Positions 1 to 13,510 of a DNA stretch of 64,000 nucleotides are shown one piece after another; position 1 is the stretch's first letter; each line of letters starts with the position of its first letter. Location: contig NC_133167.1 of the NCBI RefSeq assembly GCF_040802235.1, positions 10,036,501-10,100,500 of the forward strand, given 5' to 3'. Made by a program: the position numbers and the translations under genes. The notes beneath the pieces were generated by a model. It was given only the letters and a program-made list of their open reading frames with translations. It was not told the DNA's origin and did not search any database. Origin of the DNA: Manis javanica (taxonomy: Eukaryota > Chordata > Mammalia > Pholidota > Manidae).

Positions 1-2099
1 CAAATAAGGCGATAGGATGTGGAACTCTAACAGGTAACATTGGACACAGAAGGAGAAACAAAGCTCCTCACTCTTCGCTTCACTCTTATCTTAAATCTTG
101 TCTGAGGTATTAGCAAGAGTTAGTCTTTCTTTGGCTAAGAGATAAAATATATTCTTGTAAAGGGGGGGGAAATGATAAAAATAAAACATTCTCATTCAGT
201 GTTGGTGAGAAAAACTTTGAAAGTTCCTAGATATGGAAAGAACACCTCCTGGCACCCCTAAAAATTTCTCATGTGCAGACTCAAAAAAAAAAAAAGGCAG
301 CCACACCCCACGGCTATCCTGTCATTCCAAAAAAGTGTGCAATCCACCCACAGCATGCATGACACCATCGGACAGAATTTCCCCAGCACGTGTGCCATTC
401 CGCCCGGAGTCTGGCAAGGACTCCACCAGCTTCCTCCTGGGCTTCCACTCCTGCAGATTCGTTCTCATTGCTGATCTTGTCAGTGAGGCTTTATTGTGAC
501 CTATTTACCATTTCCTGTGTGCCAGGAAGAGACTTGATTTTGGAGTCGAAAGTGAGCTGTCAGCATCAAGTCACAGTAAATGCTTTAGAACTTGAACCGA
601 GTCCAGTTCCCAGGAGTGACTGCTAAGAGCAGCGTAGCAGGATCACACACGAGCCATCGGATCCCCTCCTCCAAGGCCATGAGGGCAGTGCTCACCAACT
701 CCAACAGGGATTCAAGACAAACCTCTCAGAACCAACAAGAGGGGTGAGTTCCAGAGGAAAGTGGGTGTGATTCAAAAATGAGGATTTTCAGATGAGAAGG
801 AGGGAAGACACTGATGAGCAAGGTGAATGCAAAGCACACGTCGGTTTCAGACATAAGGCAGAGCCCAGAGGGGAGGGGCATGGGACCGATGGTGCTTCCG
901 GAACTGCCCACCCTTCTTGGAGCCCAGCCTTCTGGTGTCCCCTGCCACCGGCTATAACGGCAGTGCCAACTACAGAGAGCAACATGGGCCATGCATACCC
1001 ACAGGCTGGGGAAGACCCTCTGAGGGTGGAAGGCTCCTCACCTGCCCACGCGCCTCCACGGGATATCCTAATGGGATGGTAATGCTATCCTCTATCATCC
1101 CATCAAGTCTTTAGGAAAACTAAAAATCCTTCTGGGCTTGTTTCTCAGTATGTATAGACATGTTGATTTAAGGGCCTTTCCCTAATGTATCTTCCCTCAT
1201 TCCCAAAATAACTCCTTATCCCTCCACTCCGACCTGGCCCATCATTGTGGTCAGATGTCCATATCCAATTCATCATTCATGACAGGTCATTCAAAGGTTA
1301 CTTTTCCAGGGTAATTTCCACAATTGGATTAAATGGTTCTTTCCTTTCAGCTCCCATGGTACTTTGCTTTTCATACCATGTGAGAACCCCGTATTTCCCC
1401 GTCTTTGTCTTTACAGCATCTTACACAGGGTAGAGGTTCATGTGTCTCAGCTGAATGAACCAACGGAAGTCACCTTTGATTACTCCCACCCCTCCTTTCC
1501 AATCATTTCCCTCTTCCAAATCATTTCCCTCTCTCCCCCCACAGCTGCCCTGGCCTCTGGTCTCAGAACTCTGTCTGCAGTGCTATGGTAATTTTCTGGA
1601 ACCGCCTCTCAGCCATTACAGAATCAAAGAATACTATGACTACGACATGGGGAAACTTGTTCTCCATTGCTTCAGTTGGCTGGTTCCCAACCAGAGAAAA
1701 AGAGGAAGGTGGACCAGCCCATCTTCCCTACGGGGCTATTTCTGGGAAAACTAAAAAACAGGGAAGATAATTTCATAGGAGCTAGATCTCAAGAGAATTA
1801 AATGAGAAAGAAGAATGATATAGAAGGGTTTCTTCAAGAGACTGAGATGAAGAGACTTTTGTTGGCAGTAACCATGAGTTTGAAATTTTAGAGAAAGAGA
1901 AAATTAAAACTAATTTTAATATTACAATTTATGGTCTATGAAGGCATTAGGTCCTTCATAGATCTACCACTTTCTCTTAAGATGTACCTTCCATTGAAAT
2001 TAAGTTGGCCTCCTTTGCCATACTAATGACTAATAATTATTAAATGTTCTCTATGTCAATATTTTGTTTATATATTCACCATTCCTGGGTACATATTTC
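1..2099. other. Gene-free sequence, no recognised element
   Basis: I find no coding region, RNA gene or clearly classifiable repeat here. Open frames are short, overlap on both strands and show no family features. A G-run near 162-170 and an A-run near 281-294 are the only low-complexity features. Confidence 0.5.
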
Positions 2100-2215
2100 T
2101 ATAATGCTTTCAGAGATAAGAGATTTGGAAAATTGAGAAATTTGCCCAATATCATCCAGCTAATAATATCAGACCCATAGTCCATGCCGCTTCTCCAAAA
2201 CCTTCCTCTTCCAAA
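2100..2215 (+). repeat. MIR-like SINE fragment
   Basis: The core reads like the conserved MIR segment: a gaaa/ttgag stretch, then a ttgcccaa block, then a cagcta block, in the right order and spacing. It is heavily diverged, as expected for an ancient mammalian SINE. Confidence 0.55.
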
Positions 2216-2654
2216 TTAGCCAAGGAAGGAGAAAGAAGTAGATCGATGCACATCTTACTGTCAATCATCATGCTAAGCCACCCTTGTCAAAATTTGCATG
2301 GCTAGATGGTAGTAGAATTGACATTTCAACCCTGATCTCTTATTCCAAAACCCACGTTTCTTCACCTCTTCTGATTTGACTTCCGTCTTAGTGACCTTGC
2401 TTCCCTCGGTTTCCTTATAGCTTCTCCCAATCTTCTATGGCTTCACTAGAGGTAAATCTGTCTTCTGTGGAGCCTTTCTTCACTATCCCTCCTTCATAAT
2501 CATTCATCACTTACTGAAGTTTGCTACAACAATTCTACACTGAAGGATTATTAACTAAATTGTGTGAATCCCTAGAGCCCAGGGGTGACCTTAAAGATAT
2601 TTATAAAGCCCCAGAAGTTATATGTAAAATGTTGGGTCCAGCCAACACGGTACT
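2216..2654. other. Gene-free sequence
   Basis: Unique-looking sequence with no coding or repeat assignment that I can support. Confidence 0.5.
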
Positions 2655-4290
2655 GAAGGAGAAGAACAGAGTTGGAAGACTGATACTACCAGATGTTAAG
2701 ACTTACTCTAAAGCTATAGTACTCAAGACAATGTAGTATTGGTGAAAAATAGACAAATACATAAATGGAACAGAGTAAAAAGCCCAGAAAGAGATCCATA
2801 TAAATATAGTAAACTGATCTTGAATAAATAAGCTGAGCAAAGGCAATACAATGGACCAAAGACAGTATTTTCAACAAATAGCGCTCCAACAACTAGACAT
2901 CCATCTGTAAATAATAATAATAATAATAATAATCTAGACAAAGATCTTAGATCCTTCATATATTGACTCAGAGTTTATCACAGACCTAAATGTAAAACAC
3001 AGAACTATAAAACTCCTAGACAATAACATAGGAGAAAAATCTAGAGTGACCTTGGGCATGACAATGATTTTTTAGATAGAACATCAAAGATACAATCCAT
3101 GAAAGAAATAATTGGTAAGATAGACTTCATTAAAATTAAAAACTTCCACTCTACATAAAATAATGTCAAGAGAATGGGAAAACAAGCCACAGATTGGGAG
3201 AAAATATTTGCAAAAGACACATCTGATAAAGGTTGTTATCCAAAATATACAAAGGACTCTTAAAACTCAACAGTAGAAAGCACAAAACCCAGTTACAAAA
3301 TGGACCACGGATTTTACTAGATACCTCATCAAAGATATGCAGAGAGCAAATAAGCATATGAAAAGATGCTCCACATCATATATAGTATTATCAGAGAAAT
3401 TCAAATTAAAACAACACTGAGATACAACTACTTACCTATTAGAATGGCCAAAATCGAGAACCAAATTCTGGAGAAGATGTGGGGCAACAGGAACTTGTAT
3501 TCATTGCTCGTGGGAATGCAAAATGGTATATAGCACTTTGTAAAACAGTCTGGAAGTTTTCTTAACAAAACTAAACATACTCTTACCATACAATCCCAAT
3601 CTCACTCCCTGGTATTTTTTCCAAAGGAGCTGAAAATTTATGTCCACACAAAAACCTACACACAGATATTTGTAGCAGCCTTATTCATAATTTCTAAAAC
3701 TTGGAAGCAACCAAGACATCCTTCAATAAGTGAATGGATAAATAAGCCATGGTACATCCAGACAGTGGAGTATTACTCAGTAACAAAAAGAAATGAGCTA
3801 TGAAGTCACAAAAAGACATGGAGGAACCTTTAATGCATATAAATGAAAGAAGCCAATCTGGATGCTACATACTCCATGATTTCAACTCTATAACATTCTG
3901 GAAAAGGCAAAACTATGGAGACAGTAAAAAGTTCGGTGGTTACCAGGGGTTGGATGTATAAACAGGTGAAGAAGGGGGGAGAACTAGTGAAGCACAGAGG
4001 ACTTTTAGGATAAAACCACTGCATACATTACTATAATGGTGGAATGAAGTCACTATACATTTGTCCAAACCCACAGAATGCAAAACACCAGGAGTCAATC
4101 CTAGTGAACTATGGACTTGGGGTGATAATGACATGTCAGTGTAGGACCATCAGTTGTAACAAATGCACCACTATGGTGGGGATGTTGATGGCAGGGAGTT
4201 CATGAGAACTCTCTGTACCTTCCTTTCAGTTTTGTTGTGAACCTAGAACTACTCTTAAAAAATGTCTTTAAAAAAAAAGATGTTGGATCT
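2655..4290 (+). mobile_element. L1 LINE, truncated 3' end (ORF2 C-terminus and 3' UTR)
   Basis: The segment starts in the C-terminal part of L1 ORF2 (a frame resembling the LPDxKTY region) and runs through the typical late ORF2 phrases, where frames are broken by many stops. It continues through an L1 3' UTR and ends in an A-rich tail near 4256-4280. It is 5'-truncated and old. The same 3' UTR family recurs on the same strand at 10.5-11.8 kb and 55.6-56.0 kb. Confidence 0.85.
2909..2933. repeat. (AAT)n microsatellite
   Basis: About eight tandem AAT units lie inside the L1 fragment. Confidence 0.9.
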
Positions 4291-6399
4291 ATCCGTGTAA
4301 GTGCATTTTTCTGAGGAGGCAAAGTCACAGTTCTCATGGGTGCCTCTAAGGATTCTGTAATTCCAGATGTTACAGAGTCACTACCTTGGAGCTTTCCTGT
4401 CAATCCTTGGATTGGCTCAGAAAAAATTCCATACTCATTCCTTTCAATTCATTTCCCTGAACCCACCACACAGAGCATTTTGAACTGCCCAGTCTTTTCT
4501 GTAACACCAATGGGCTCCCAATCGCCCGCAGCGGTGTCCTTTGGGCACAAGTACAGGATTCCCCTTGTTGGTGACGGTGACTTCCCAGCCTGGCCACTGC
4601 CCTCCTTCCCTCCTTTATCCTCCTGCAGATAATCACCATTCTGCTGCTTGTGTCCCATTGGATTCCCTCTCCTTTGAAAGTTTAGCTGATATGCTGTTCC
4701 CAGGCCATTTATCTCATGCCTTCCCTGTTCTGCCTGGCAAAGGTGGTTTCCTGGTACTGGGACCAGTGCCCATCAGTTCTGGTGTTTTGTTTTGTTGTTT
4801 AATTCCCCAGAAGGAAAACCCAGACCTATTGAGAAATGTGGCAAATGTGAATCCATTTTATTTCTGTCATCTGCTTTTATCAGTTCAGAACTTGAGGTTA
4901 AAACACAAAATTTGTTTCAAGAGAAGAGAGTACAGTGTTCAAATCCAGGCTAAGATTTCAGGGTTGTGTGTGACTTTAGAACTCACTCAACCAACTCAAC
5001 AAACAAATCAACTACATGCCCGAGAATTCTGTCAAAGTCTTAAAACTAGTTAGTTGTAAAGTAAGGTTTTTTTACCCAAACCATTCTGTACCACCAACTC
5101 CAAGATGCACACATACTCTTCTCTTACTTGAATCAGTATTTTTCTAACTCTATGTACCAAAGCTTCTTAGCCATAAAACCAGGAACATGTGGATGCATTG
5201 CATGGGAGCAATTTTCCTGGCCCTATGTCTGTCTGAGCTGAAAAATACAGATATGGATCAGATATGCAGCTAATTAGATGTGTAGCACCCACTCAGAAAG
5301 ACTATGCTCACACACACAAAATAATAATAATAGTAAGTAAAGACCAAAGTTGTGGACAAATCTAAACAGCACACAGCTGAGGATTTGCAAACTGGTTTCA
5401 GGTTCAACATCAAGCAACCGACCATTTCTGGACTCAGCAATAGGATCCCGGCCTATCCTTAACATATTACTTCTGCAAAGACAGCTGTATGCAGAAGGCC
5501 GGCAGAAGCTTGTACTGGTCGTCGGTTCAGCAGCCCCCCAAAAGCAAGAAGGGGCTCTTTAGTCAGCAACTCTCCACCCTCATTTTCTTCTCAATAGGAA
5601 ATGATCCCACCCAGAAGTTCTATCAGCCACTGGCTGGATTCTCATCTTGCTCTTTGGAGGCCACTATGGTCCACGTTCAGGAAACAGTGACACGAGAACA
5701 CACTTGAGGTGCTGGGGATTCTCTCTCCCTGGTATCATGTGGGTCTGGGCAAGTGAAAGGGGGGACAGGAGGCAGGGTAAGGGGGAAGGTTATGATCCTG
5801 GGGTTGAAGTTGAGTGGATGAAAGAGGACAAAAGGGATATTCTGGTGAGAGAGGCAGGGTCCACAAGATAGCCCTTGAGATGAGGGTGGGTGCGTGGGGG
5901 ATCGCTGCATGGTTGGAGGGTCAGAAGAATGCTTGATATTGCTTAGCTGCTCTTTCCTTTGGATGAGAGGGCTTCTTTAAAAGTACAATTAAATTTCACC
6001 TCTCAGCCAGCACAGTAACCAGCTCTCCCATGCTGGCTGGTGATCTTCTAGTGTCTAGTGTTACCCTGGTGGAACCCAGCCAACCTGGGGCATTGCCCCA
6101 AGTCCTGGTGTAACTAGCTGCCCCGTAGAAGTGATTTTCCAATTTCTTCTCTAAGCCAATGGTTCATAGATCCTTACTATCAAGAAAGAAAAAGAAACTT
6201 CTTTCTTTTTTATAACACTTTTTTTAGCATCACACACTTTATTTACCTTCCTCAAAGTGATTTTCAAATATTAACTCATAATAGAGAAATCCCCTCTGCT
6301 AGGGGATTTCATATCTATTTTTACTTCGGTGTCTCTCCACATGATATCTGTTAACAATGATGGTGTCTAAGCCAATTCTAAACCAACCCTTTTGACAAT
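4291..6399. other. Gene-free sequence
   Basis: No gene is supported. The longest open frame (4541-5053, plus, 170 codons) has no recognisable domain, no start context and no splice context, and I treat it as chance. T-rich and A-rich stretches lie near 6190-6240. Confidence 0.5.
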
Positions 6400-6530
6400 G
6401 ATGTGAGGTAGGCTCATTAAGTCCCATTTCACAGATGAGAAAACTGACACTCAGAGAACACTGAATCTGGCCAGATGTCACATGGCTATTAAGTGCCAGA
6501 GGCAAGATCAAAACCTGAGTTTGCCTGACC
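6400..6530 (+). repeat. MIR SINE
   Basis: This is a good match to the MIR core: 'cagatgagaaaactga', then a 'cacatggctattaagtg' type block and a 'cagaggcaagatc' type block, in consensus order. Confidence 0.8.
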
Positions 6531-7689
6531 AAAGCTCTTCGTCCTCAGAAAGGACAGGGTGCAGAGTCAAACCCTGAGGGTGGGGCAGCACCTTGATGCT
6601 GCCCTGTGGCAATTTCAGCAACAAGTCAGGCATCTGCCTGGTGCAGGGCCCTGCCATATTTCAAATGTGGCACCTTGAGAAGACTACTGTGGGACAAGAA
6701 AGCCTGGGTGACTGTGACCAGGACCTCGGGTGCACAGAGACCAGTAGAGAGAAACTACAGAAACTGGGAGCTGTGCAAGTTGCAGGCCATCTAGGCAGAA
6801 GGCTGTGGTCAGGTCACTGAGCACGAAGGTAACTGGACTGTCCCAAGGTATGGCAAGCAGTCTCTTCAGGACCTACCCAGTAAAGTGTGTAAGGAAGCAG
6901 AGAACAATGGGGAAATCCCACAGGAGCGAACAGAGCCCCAGCCCTGAGCTGAGTTTCCAGTTTGGCCCAGGGGTGAACTGGTAAGAGCAGAATAACACAG
7001 ATGAAGAAAGGGCCAGCCTCCAGGGCTGGGATCTGAGACTTGGCTGTGACCCAGCCATCGGGACAGAAGCCCAGGAGTCACGGCTACAACACGTGCTCAG
7101 CCAGGGCCAGAGATGAAGCAGTGCCAGAAAGAAGCATCTTCCACAATTTTCCGGGGGCCACCACTGTCCCTGGAGGTGGTGGAAGGTAATCTTGGGTGGC
7201 CCTCGGCTAAGCAAAGTTAACCAAATACTTTCCTGATGTTTTTGCGGAGATATTCATATACTTAGATTCATTTTAAATCTCGAGAAGGGGACATTTCCCA
7301 AATGTATTTGATCAGAGAATTCCTCGTTTTGTTTTTTAACAGATCTATTGTTACCTTCTGGAACATCAAAACACTTTTGGGAAACAGCGAGGTAGGTAGT
7401 GTGCTTTAAACGATTCTCCACCCCCAGGATTGGAAATGGGTCCTTAAAATGGAATGATGCTTTGCTGGCAGGTGGGGATCCTGGGGTCTCAGCTGGGCAG
7501 AGGGGGCTGCAGGGCTGGGAGCCAGGCAGACACAAGACACGTGAAAGGCAGAAACATTAGTTCTGCTTCCAAGAAGTTGATGCTTTATGGGACCCCAGTC
7601 CTTTCAAAGCGGCAGCCATACCCTTCTCCTATTTCACTCAAGCTCTGCCTTCATTCTCCTCCCCTTTCATGGAGTCAGTGATTGAAAAT
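6531..7689. other. Gene-free sequence
   Basis: No gene or repeat assignment is supported. Short overlapping open frames on both strands look incidental. Confidence 0.5.
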
Positions 7690-8025
7690 AAAATAGGTAT
7701 GATATATCCCTGCAATGGAATATCTATCAGCAATGAGTTTAAGTGAAATACTGACACAACAACATGAATGAACGTCGAAAACTTTACTCCAAGTGAAAGA
7801 AGCCCCACAAGGAAGTCCCCAGAGGGTAGGATTCCCTGGACATGGAACGTCCAGAACAGGCAAATCCACAGAGACAGAGACAGAAGGGTGGCTGCCGGGG
7901 CTGAAAGAGGAGGGGACGCCGAAGCGCTGGGGGATTCTTCTTCTGGGAGGGAGGGGGGAGGTGACATGGTTCTGAAACAAGACTGTGTGGTGGTCACACG
8001 TCACTGTGAATACATAGTTTAATGG
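7690..8025 (+). mobile_element. L1 3' UTR fragment
   Basis: It matches the L1 3' UTR phrase order seen in the longer copies of this window: 'aatggaatat', 'gtgaaagaagcc', an 'acagagacagacagaagggtgg' type block, then 'ggttctgaa...gtggtggt'. It is unusually GC-rich and diverged. The 191-codon open frame on the opposite strand (7675-8250) is a shadow of this repeat and its flank. Confidence 0.65.
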
Positions 8026-8429
8026 GAAACTTCCGTATGCCCCGCTCACCCCAGGAGCAGATAAAACCCGTTCTTGCCTTCCTACCGGCCTAAGGTTTGA
8101 AGAAATTGACACTCCATTCTTGGTTAATTCACTAAACCTTTGAAATGTGAAGAAACAGCCCCCTTCAGGCCCTACCTCTGGATCTCTTACCCTCGGTCGA
8201 ACAGTGATTTGCTGCACACTCTCCCGAAAAGCCAGCTGTCTCCTAGGCACATCCCCCTAGTTTACTGGGACGTGATGGGGGCACTGGGGGGTAGCATCGC
8301 AGCAGGTCATGGTGAGGGATGCTGCCGATCACCAGGTATTCGGTGGGCCATGTCTTACTTAAAAAAAAAAAAAACTTTTTAAAAAGCACTTTTACAAAAT
8401 AAAGTCATTAAAAAGTAAAAAATAAACAA
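8026..8429. other. Gene-free spacer between two L1 3' UTR fragments
   Basis: Unassigned sequence with a poly(A) run at about 8361-8374. It may be an insertion between, or a separate tail of, the flanking L1 fragments. Confidence 0.4.
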
Positions 8430-8800
8430 TTAAAAAGCTTTGACTTCTCAGAACGGTCAAGGTCATGAAACACAAGGAAAGACTGAGACTGTCTCAGACC
8501 AAAGGAGACTAAGGGACATGCGGGCTGAACGCAACTCGGCCGCCCCGCAGGGATCCTCGAACCACACAAGGAAGTCAGTGGGAAACCAGGGAAATGCCAC
8601 CAAGTCTGGAGCTCAGGGCACAGGAGAGTGCCAACGAGAATCCCTCAGCCTCGGTAAACGTGCCACGGTCTTGTAAACTGGCCACATCGGGACAAGCTGC
8701 GTGAAGGGGACCCGGGAACTCTCCGCAGTGCCTCTGCAACTTTTCTGTGAGTCTAAAATCATTCCAAAACGAAAGTGCAAATTTAAAATAAATAAAAATG
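8430..8800 (+). mobile_element. L1 3' UTR terminal fragment
   Basis: It contains the common old-L1 3' terminus: 'caacttttctgtgagtctaa' followed by an AT-rich 'aaaataaataaaaa' end. The upstream part fits a GC-rich, diverged L1 3' UTR. Confidence 0.6.
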
Positions 8801-10494
8801 TCTATGCACATCAAAGCTGACTGCTATTATTATTTTCTTGACTTGACCGTGCTTCCTTCACAACCAGATGCAAGAGCCGGTTCTTGCCCCCACTGGCTCC
8901 GAATGCCCCGCCTGTGTCTCGCTGCTCTTCTCTCAGGAGAGATTTTATATCTTTCCCTTTTCCTTGCAGTCTTCACTGGAAGAAGAATCCAGAGAAACCT
9001 GAGTCACTGGGACTGCCAAGCCTGGGCAACTTCTACTAATTCTACCACATACTCCTCAACACATATACACCACCTCAGCAAAATTAGGTAATACTGCACA
9101 GATGATGTAATCCCATCTGCTTTTTACCAGAATCTCTTAAAAGGCTAAGCCACCCCTTAGCAAACTTCAACTTTTGGAGCAGAAACCTTGAATTTGTAGT
9201 GGCGCATTCTTGAGCTTTTTTATTTTGAAACAAATGTCTTGTTTGAAGTGATACAAAGTACAGAGCAAGTAGGAAATGAATCATGTGGATTGGAACGGCA
9301 CCTGTAAGCACGCAGGCGGGAAGGGAAAGGTGCACCCAAACATGCAAATGCCAACATTTTTCTTTCCGTTACAAGAATGACCTTTTCTGTGAGCAGCACT
9401 TTTCATACCAGTTTTCAAGGTGTGGGAGGGAATTTTTCCAGTTTCTGTCAGACCAGGCAAACACCACACCACCAAGGATAAATTTCAATAATTCTTGGAA
9501 ATCAGCATTGACAGCATTCATATTCTTTTACCAAACCATCAGAAAGGTTAAGAACACAGAAAACTCCTATAATGCTGGGTGGAATAGAATGAAAGATTAT
9601 CAATGAATGGCAGAGATAAATGAGGGACCCGTTGCCCTTTCCATGATTAATGGAAATTCTGAGAGAAAATACCAGAACTTTGATTTTAAAAATAAAGAAG
9701 TGGAAAATAGTAGACTCATCATTTCCTCTCTCCTATTCTATATCTCCCTTTTAAAACTGACTTATGTAGATTTGAAAAGTCTTTCTAGGGTTAACTTAGA
9801 TGTGGGAAAAAAAATCTATGAAAAGTGACCTACTTAGAGTTCAGTGAAATTGTCATAGAAACTGTAGGTCGTCTAGGACAGCTACCAGGTAATGCAATGG
9901 GGGCCCAGATCAATGGAACGACTTTTCCAGGTGGAGTTATTTATTGAGTGGAGAACCAGGACTCAAATCCAGGTCTTCTAACTCCCTATTTGATGATCTT
10001 TCATCTCCTTTCTGCTTATTTCACTTTGAACAAAAAAAAGGTAAAAGGTTGTGATATGAAGAAAAGGTAAAATAATCCATCATCCCGCTCAAAGAAAAGG
10101 CATTCATAACCATAAGAAGGCCAAAAAAGAAACTGGAGAGAATAGTCACCTGTTATTGAAAAGCAGCTATTCAATGATTATGCTATAAACTGCATTTATT
10201 TATTTATTTATTACACTTAGGGGTAAAAAAGCACTGTTTTCTAAGCACAAGTACATTCATATTCAAGCCCAAGATTCTTTTACCCTAAACAATCTTCCAT
10301 CCCCCCTTCCATGAAGATTAGAGGACACTTAAATTAGCAGAGATTAGAAATATGCTGCTATCTTAACACCTGTTATCAGAAATACTCTCAAGGAGGGAAC
10401 TGTTTTCATAAGCAAATGTCATAAGTGGGTAAACTTACCATGAGCAAAGATAAGAAACAAAAGAGAACGCTAAAGTGCTTTGCATTAAAAATCA
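8801..10494. other. Gene-free sequence with a short (TTTA)n tract
   Basis: No gene is supported. A (TTTA)n tract lies near 10192-10212. A possible MIR-type fragment is at about 9935-9995, too weak to call separately. Confidence 0.5.
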
Positions 10495-11785
10495 ACAGAA
10501 GCTAAAGGGTAAAACTATAAAACTCCTAAAAGATAACATAAGAGAAAATCTAGATGACTTGGGTATGGCCATGATTTATTTTTTGCATATAACACCAAAG
10601 TCACAATCCGTAAAAGAAATAACTGATAAGCTAGGCTTCATTAAAATTAAAAACTGTACTCTGTGAAAGACAAGGTCAAAAGAATGAGAAGACAAGCCAC
10701 AGACTGGGAGAAAATATGTGCCAAAGACACATCTAATAAAGGATTGCTGTCCAAATTACACAGAGAACTCTCAAAACTCAGCAACAAGAAAGCAAAAGCC
10801 CAATTAAGAAATGGTCCAAGGACTGTAACAGACACCTCACCAAAGAAAATACACAGATGGCAAGTAAGCACGTGGAAAGATGCTCCACATCCCATGTCGT
10901 CGGGGAAATGCAAATAAAACAGCACTGAGATGCAACTACGCACTTATTAGAAGGGCCAAAACCCAAAACACTGACAACACCAAATGCTGGTGAGGATATA
11001 GAACACCATTCACGGCTGGGGGCAGGCAAAACAGTAGCTATTTGGAAGACAGTCTGGCAGTTTCTTATAAAAGTATACACACTCTTACCATGTGATGCAG
11101 CATCACACTCCTTGGTATTTATCCAAAGCAGTTGAACATTATGTCCACACAAAACCTGTGCACATGGATGTTTACAGCATCCTTATTCATAACTGCCAAC
11201 ACTTTGAAGCAACCAAGATATGCTTCTGCAAGTGAATGGATAAATAAACTGTGGTACATTGAGACAATGAAATATTACTTAGCACTATAAAAAATGAGCT
11301 ATCAAGTCAGGAAATGACATGGGGGGGGAACCTTAAATGCATACAGTGAAAGAAGCTGCCTGGAAAGGCTACATGCTATAGGATTCCTACTCTACAACAT
11401 TCTGGTAAAGGCAAAACTATGGATGCAGCAAAAAGATTAGGGGTTGGTGGGGATAGATGAACAGGCAGAGCACAGATTTTTAGGGCACTGAAAATATGCT
11501 ATATGATACCATAATAATAGATACCTTTCATTATGCATTTGTCCAAAAACCCACAGAATGGACACCACCAGGAATGAACCCTGGCATGAACTATGGACTT
11601 TGGGTAATTATGATGTGTCAGTGTAGGTGTGTCAGCTGTAACAAACATACCCCTCTGGGCAGGACAGTGCTGGTGGGGGAACCCATGCATGTGTAGGGGT
11701 AGAGGGTACATGGGAAATCTCTGTACTTTCCCCTTAATTTGCTGTGAATCTAAAACTGCTCTTTAAAAAAAAAAGAAAAGGCTTA
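10495..11785 (+). mobile_element. L1 LINE, truncated 3' end
   Basis: Second copy of the same late ORF2 plus 3' UTR seen at 2655-4290: a Lys/Ile-rich ORF2 tail, the 'gacaagccacagactggga' phrase, then the 3' UTR and an A-rich end at 11764-11780. ORF2 frames are broken. Same strand as the first copy. Confidence 0.85.
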
Positions 11786-13080
11786 ATACAAAAATATCAG
11801 AAGACACTTGGGTCTGATGAGAGAGTAGGAGAAGAGTGGGGTGACTGTAAAAACGCTCTTGAGTGGGAGACACCCCTGACTGCCAGGAACCCCGGGGAGG
11901 ACAGTCGACTGAGCAGCGCCCACTCAGCAGACTGTTAGACCCTAAGGAACAAAGCAATCGCTGGCCCACACCTTTTGTACAAATATTATGGCATGTGGTT
12001 AGTGAAAGAGGGTTTGGTATCCAGCCAGTGGGGCGGGCTGTGTACTCAGGGCTTGAGCAGGCTGTGGAGTCGTACAAACTTCATTCATGCATGCAAACCT
12101 GCCCTTCTCATCGCACAGGCCGAAGAGCAAATAAATATGCCTTCCTGCAGCTTTCTAACCCAGTCTCTCTTCTTTTATTTGGTTTCCGGTTTGGGTTGTT
12201 TGCTCTGCACTTTGAGTGCTACTGTTGTTACTGTGGGGACCCCAGAGAGAAAAACACCACGGGGACAGCCTCAGTAATGACCCAGATGGCCTCACAAGGC
12301 CTTTGCCGAACACTGGAGAAACTTGTCAGCATAGACTTAACTTACAAGAAAGCCACCCTGGAAGAAGAGGAAAGGGGCTTCCAGGTAACCTAGAAAAATC
12401 CTCTGCTTCACCGTGAGGAACCACCGGCTGCAGAAGGAAAGTGGCTGGCCCCACATTCGCCAGCTGGGCCGAGTACAGCCAGACCTCCTGATGCTGAGAT
12501 CAACGCTGAAGACAGCTACACCCACGCATCCTAAAACAAGCCGCCATCGCCATCAAACATTCAACTACCTCCTCTGGGACCTTCACTGTTCCTGACATGG
12601 AGGAATTTAAACACTCCTCCAAAATCCAGCAGTCTTTTTCCTCCACCAAAACATGTTCCCTGCAGAAGCTTCTATGGGCAGAACACCACCTCGACCCTGC
12701 CGGTGGACCTGTGATCAGAGGGGAGAGGAAGTTCCAGAAATGAGGAAACTCTAAGGAAAACACCTATCAGACGAGCTTGGGAAAACACGTGTAAGTCAAC
12801 AGGTCAGTGCTGGTTGTAACAATACATAAAAAAATAATATGAATTCTAATGAAAGCTTCTAACCAAATAAAATGTATTTTCCGCAAACCACTGTTTTGTT
12901 TGCTAGCAGGTTGAACTCCTGAAGAACTCTGAAGGCAGAATTTTCTTTGACCAAGTGACACTTCCTAAAGCTAAAACATTTGCTTTCAGGGTGGTTATGT
13001 GGGCCTTACATTTTGCAAATATTTCAGATTGAGGCTTTCCCCAGGACTAACCATGATCCTCCGAGTCATCCAGTTTGACC
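11786..13080. other. Gene-free sequence
   Basis: No gene is supported. The 176-codon open frame at 11863-12393 has no recognisable domain. An AATAAA occurs near 12130, so part of this stretch could be an unrecognised LTR. Confidence 0.4.
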
Positions 13081-13084
13081 AGTG

Positions 13085-13510
13085 TGAAAGGGAAAGGTGC
13101 TGTGGTCAGCTGAACAATGGCCCCCCACCCCCAAAAAAACATCAAAGTACCGATCCTGGAACCTAGGAATGTTATCTTATAAGGCAGAAGGGACTCTGCA
13201 GATGTGACTGAGGACTTGGAGATGGGAAGATTACCCTAGAGCATCAGGATGGGCCCTAAATGAGATCACAAGCATCCTTATAGAAGGGAGGCCGGGGGAG
13301 CTTTGGCTACAGAAGGGGGAGGAAGAGATGTGATCCTGGAAGCAAGAGGCTGGAGGGAGTCAAGGGAGCGGCCGAGTCCAGAAATGCAGGGAGCCTCCCC
13401 ACTGGAAGGGGCTGGGGAGCGGATCCCCTCCTCAGACTCCCCAGAAGGAACCAGCCTGGCTGACAGCTTGACTTCAGTGCAGTGAACCTGAGTTCAGACT
13501 TCCGGCCCCC
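13085..13510 (+). mobile_element. MaLR LTR (MLT1-type)
   Basis: The sequence follows the MLT1-like consensus order: an 'aatggcccccc' start region, 'gggactctgcagatgtgact', a 'gatgggaagatta' block, 'gggccctaaatg', 'cctccagaaggaa...' and a 'cttgacttcagtgcagtga' block. Solitary and diverged; I see no internal region. Confidence 0.75.

Noticed and set aside
4541-5053. 170-codon plus-strand open frame
   Set aside because: No domain, no splice or promoter context, mixed composition; likely chance.
7675-8250. 191-codon minus-strand open frame
   Set aside because: It lies over a GC-rich L1 3' UTR fragment and its flank and has no domain features.
11863-12393. 176-codon open frame after an L1 tail
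   Set aside because: No recognisable domain and overlapping opposite-strand frames; possible LTR sequence instead.
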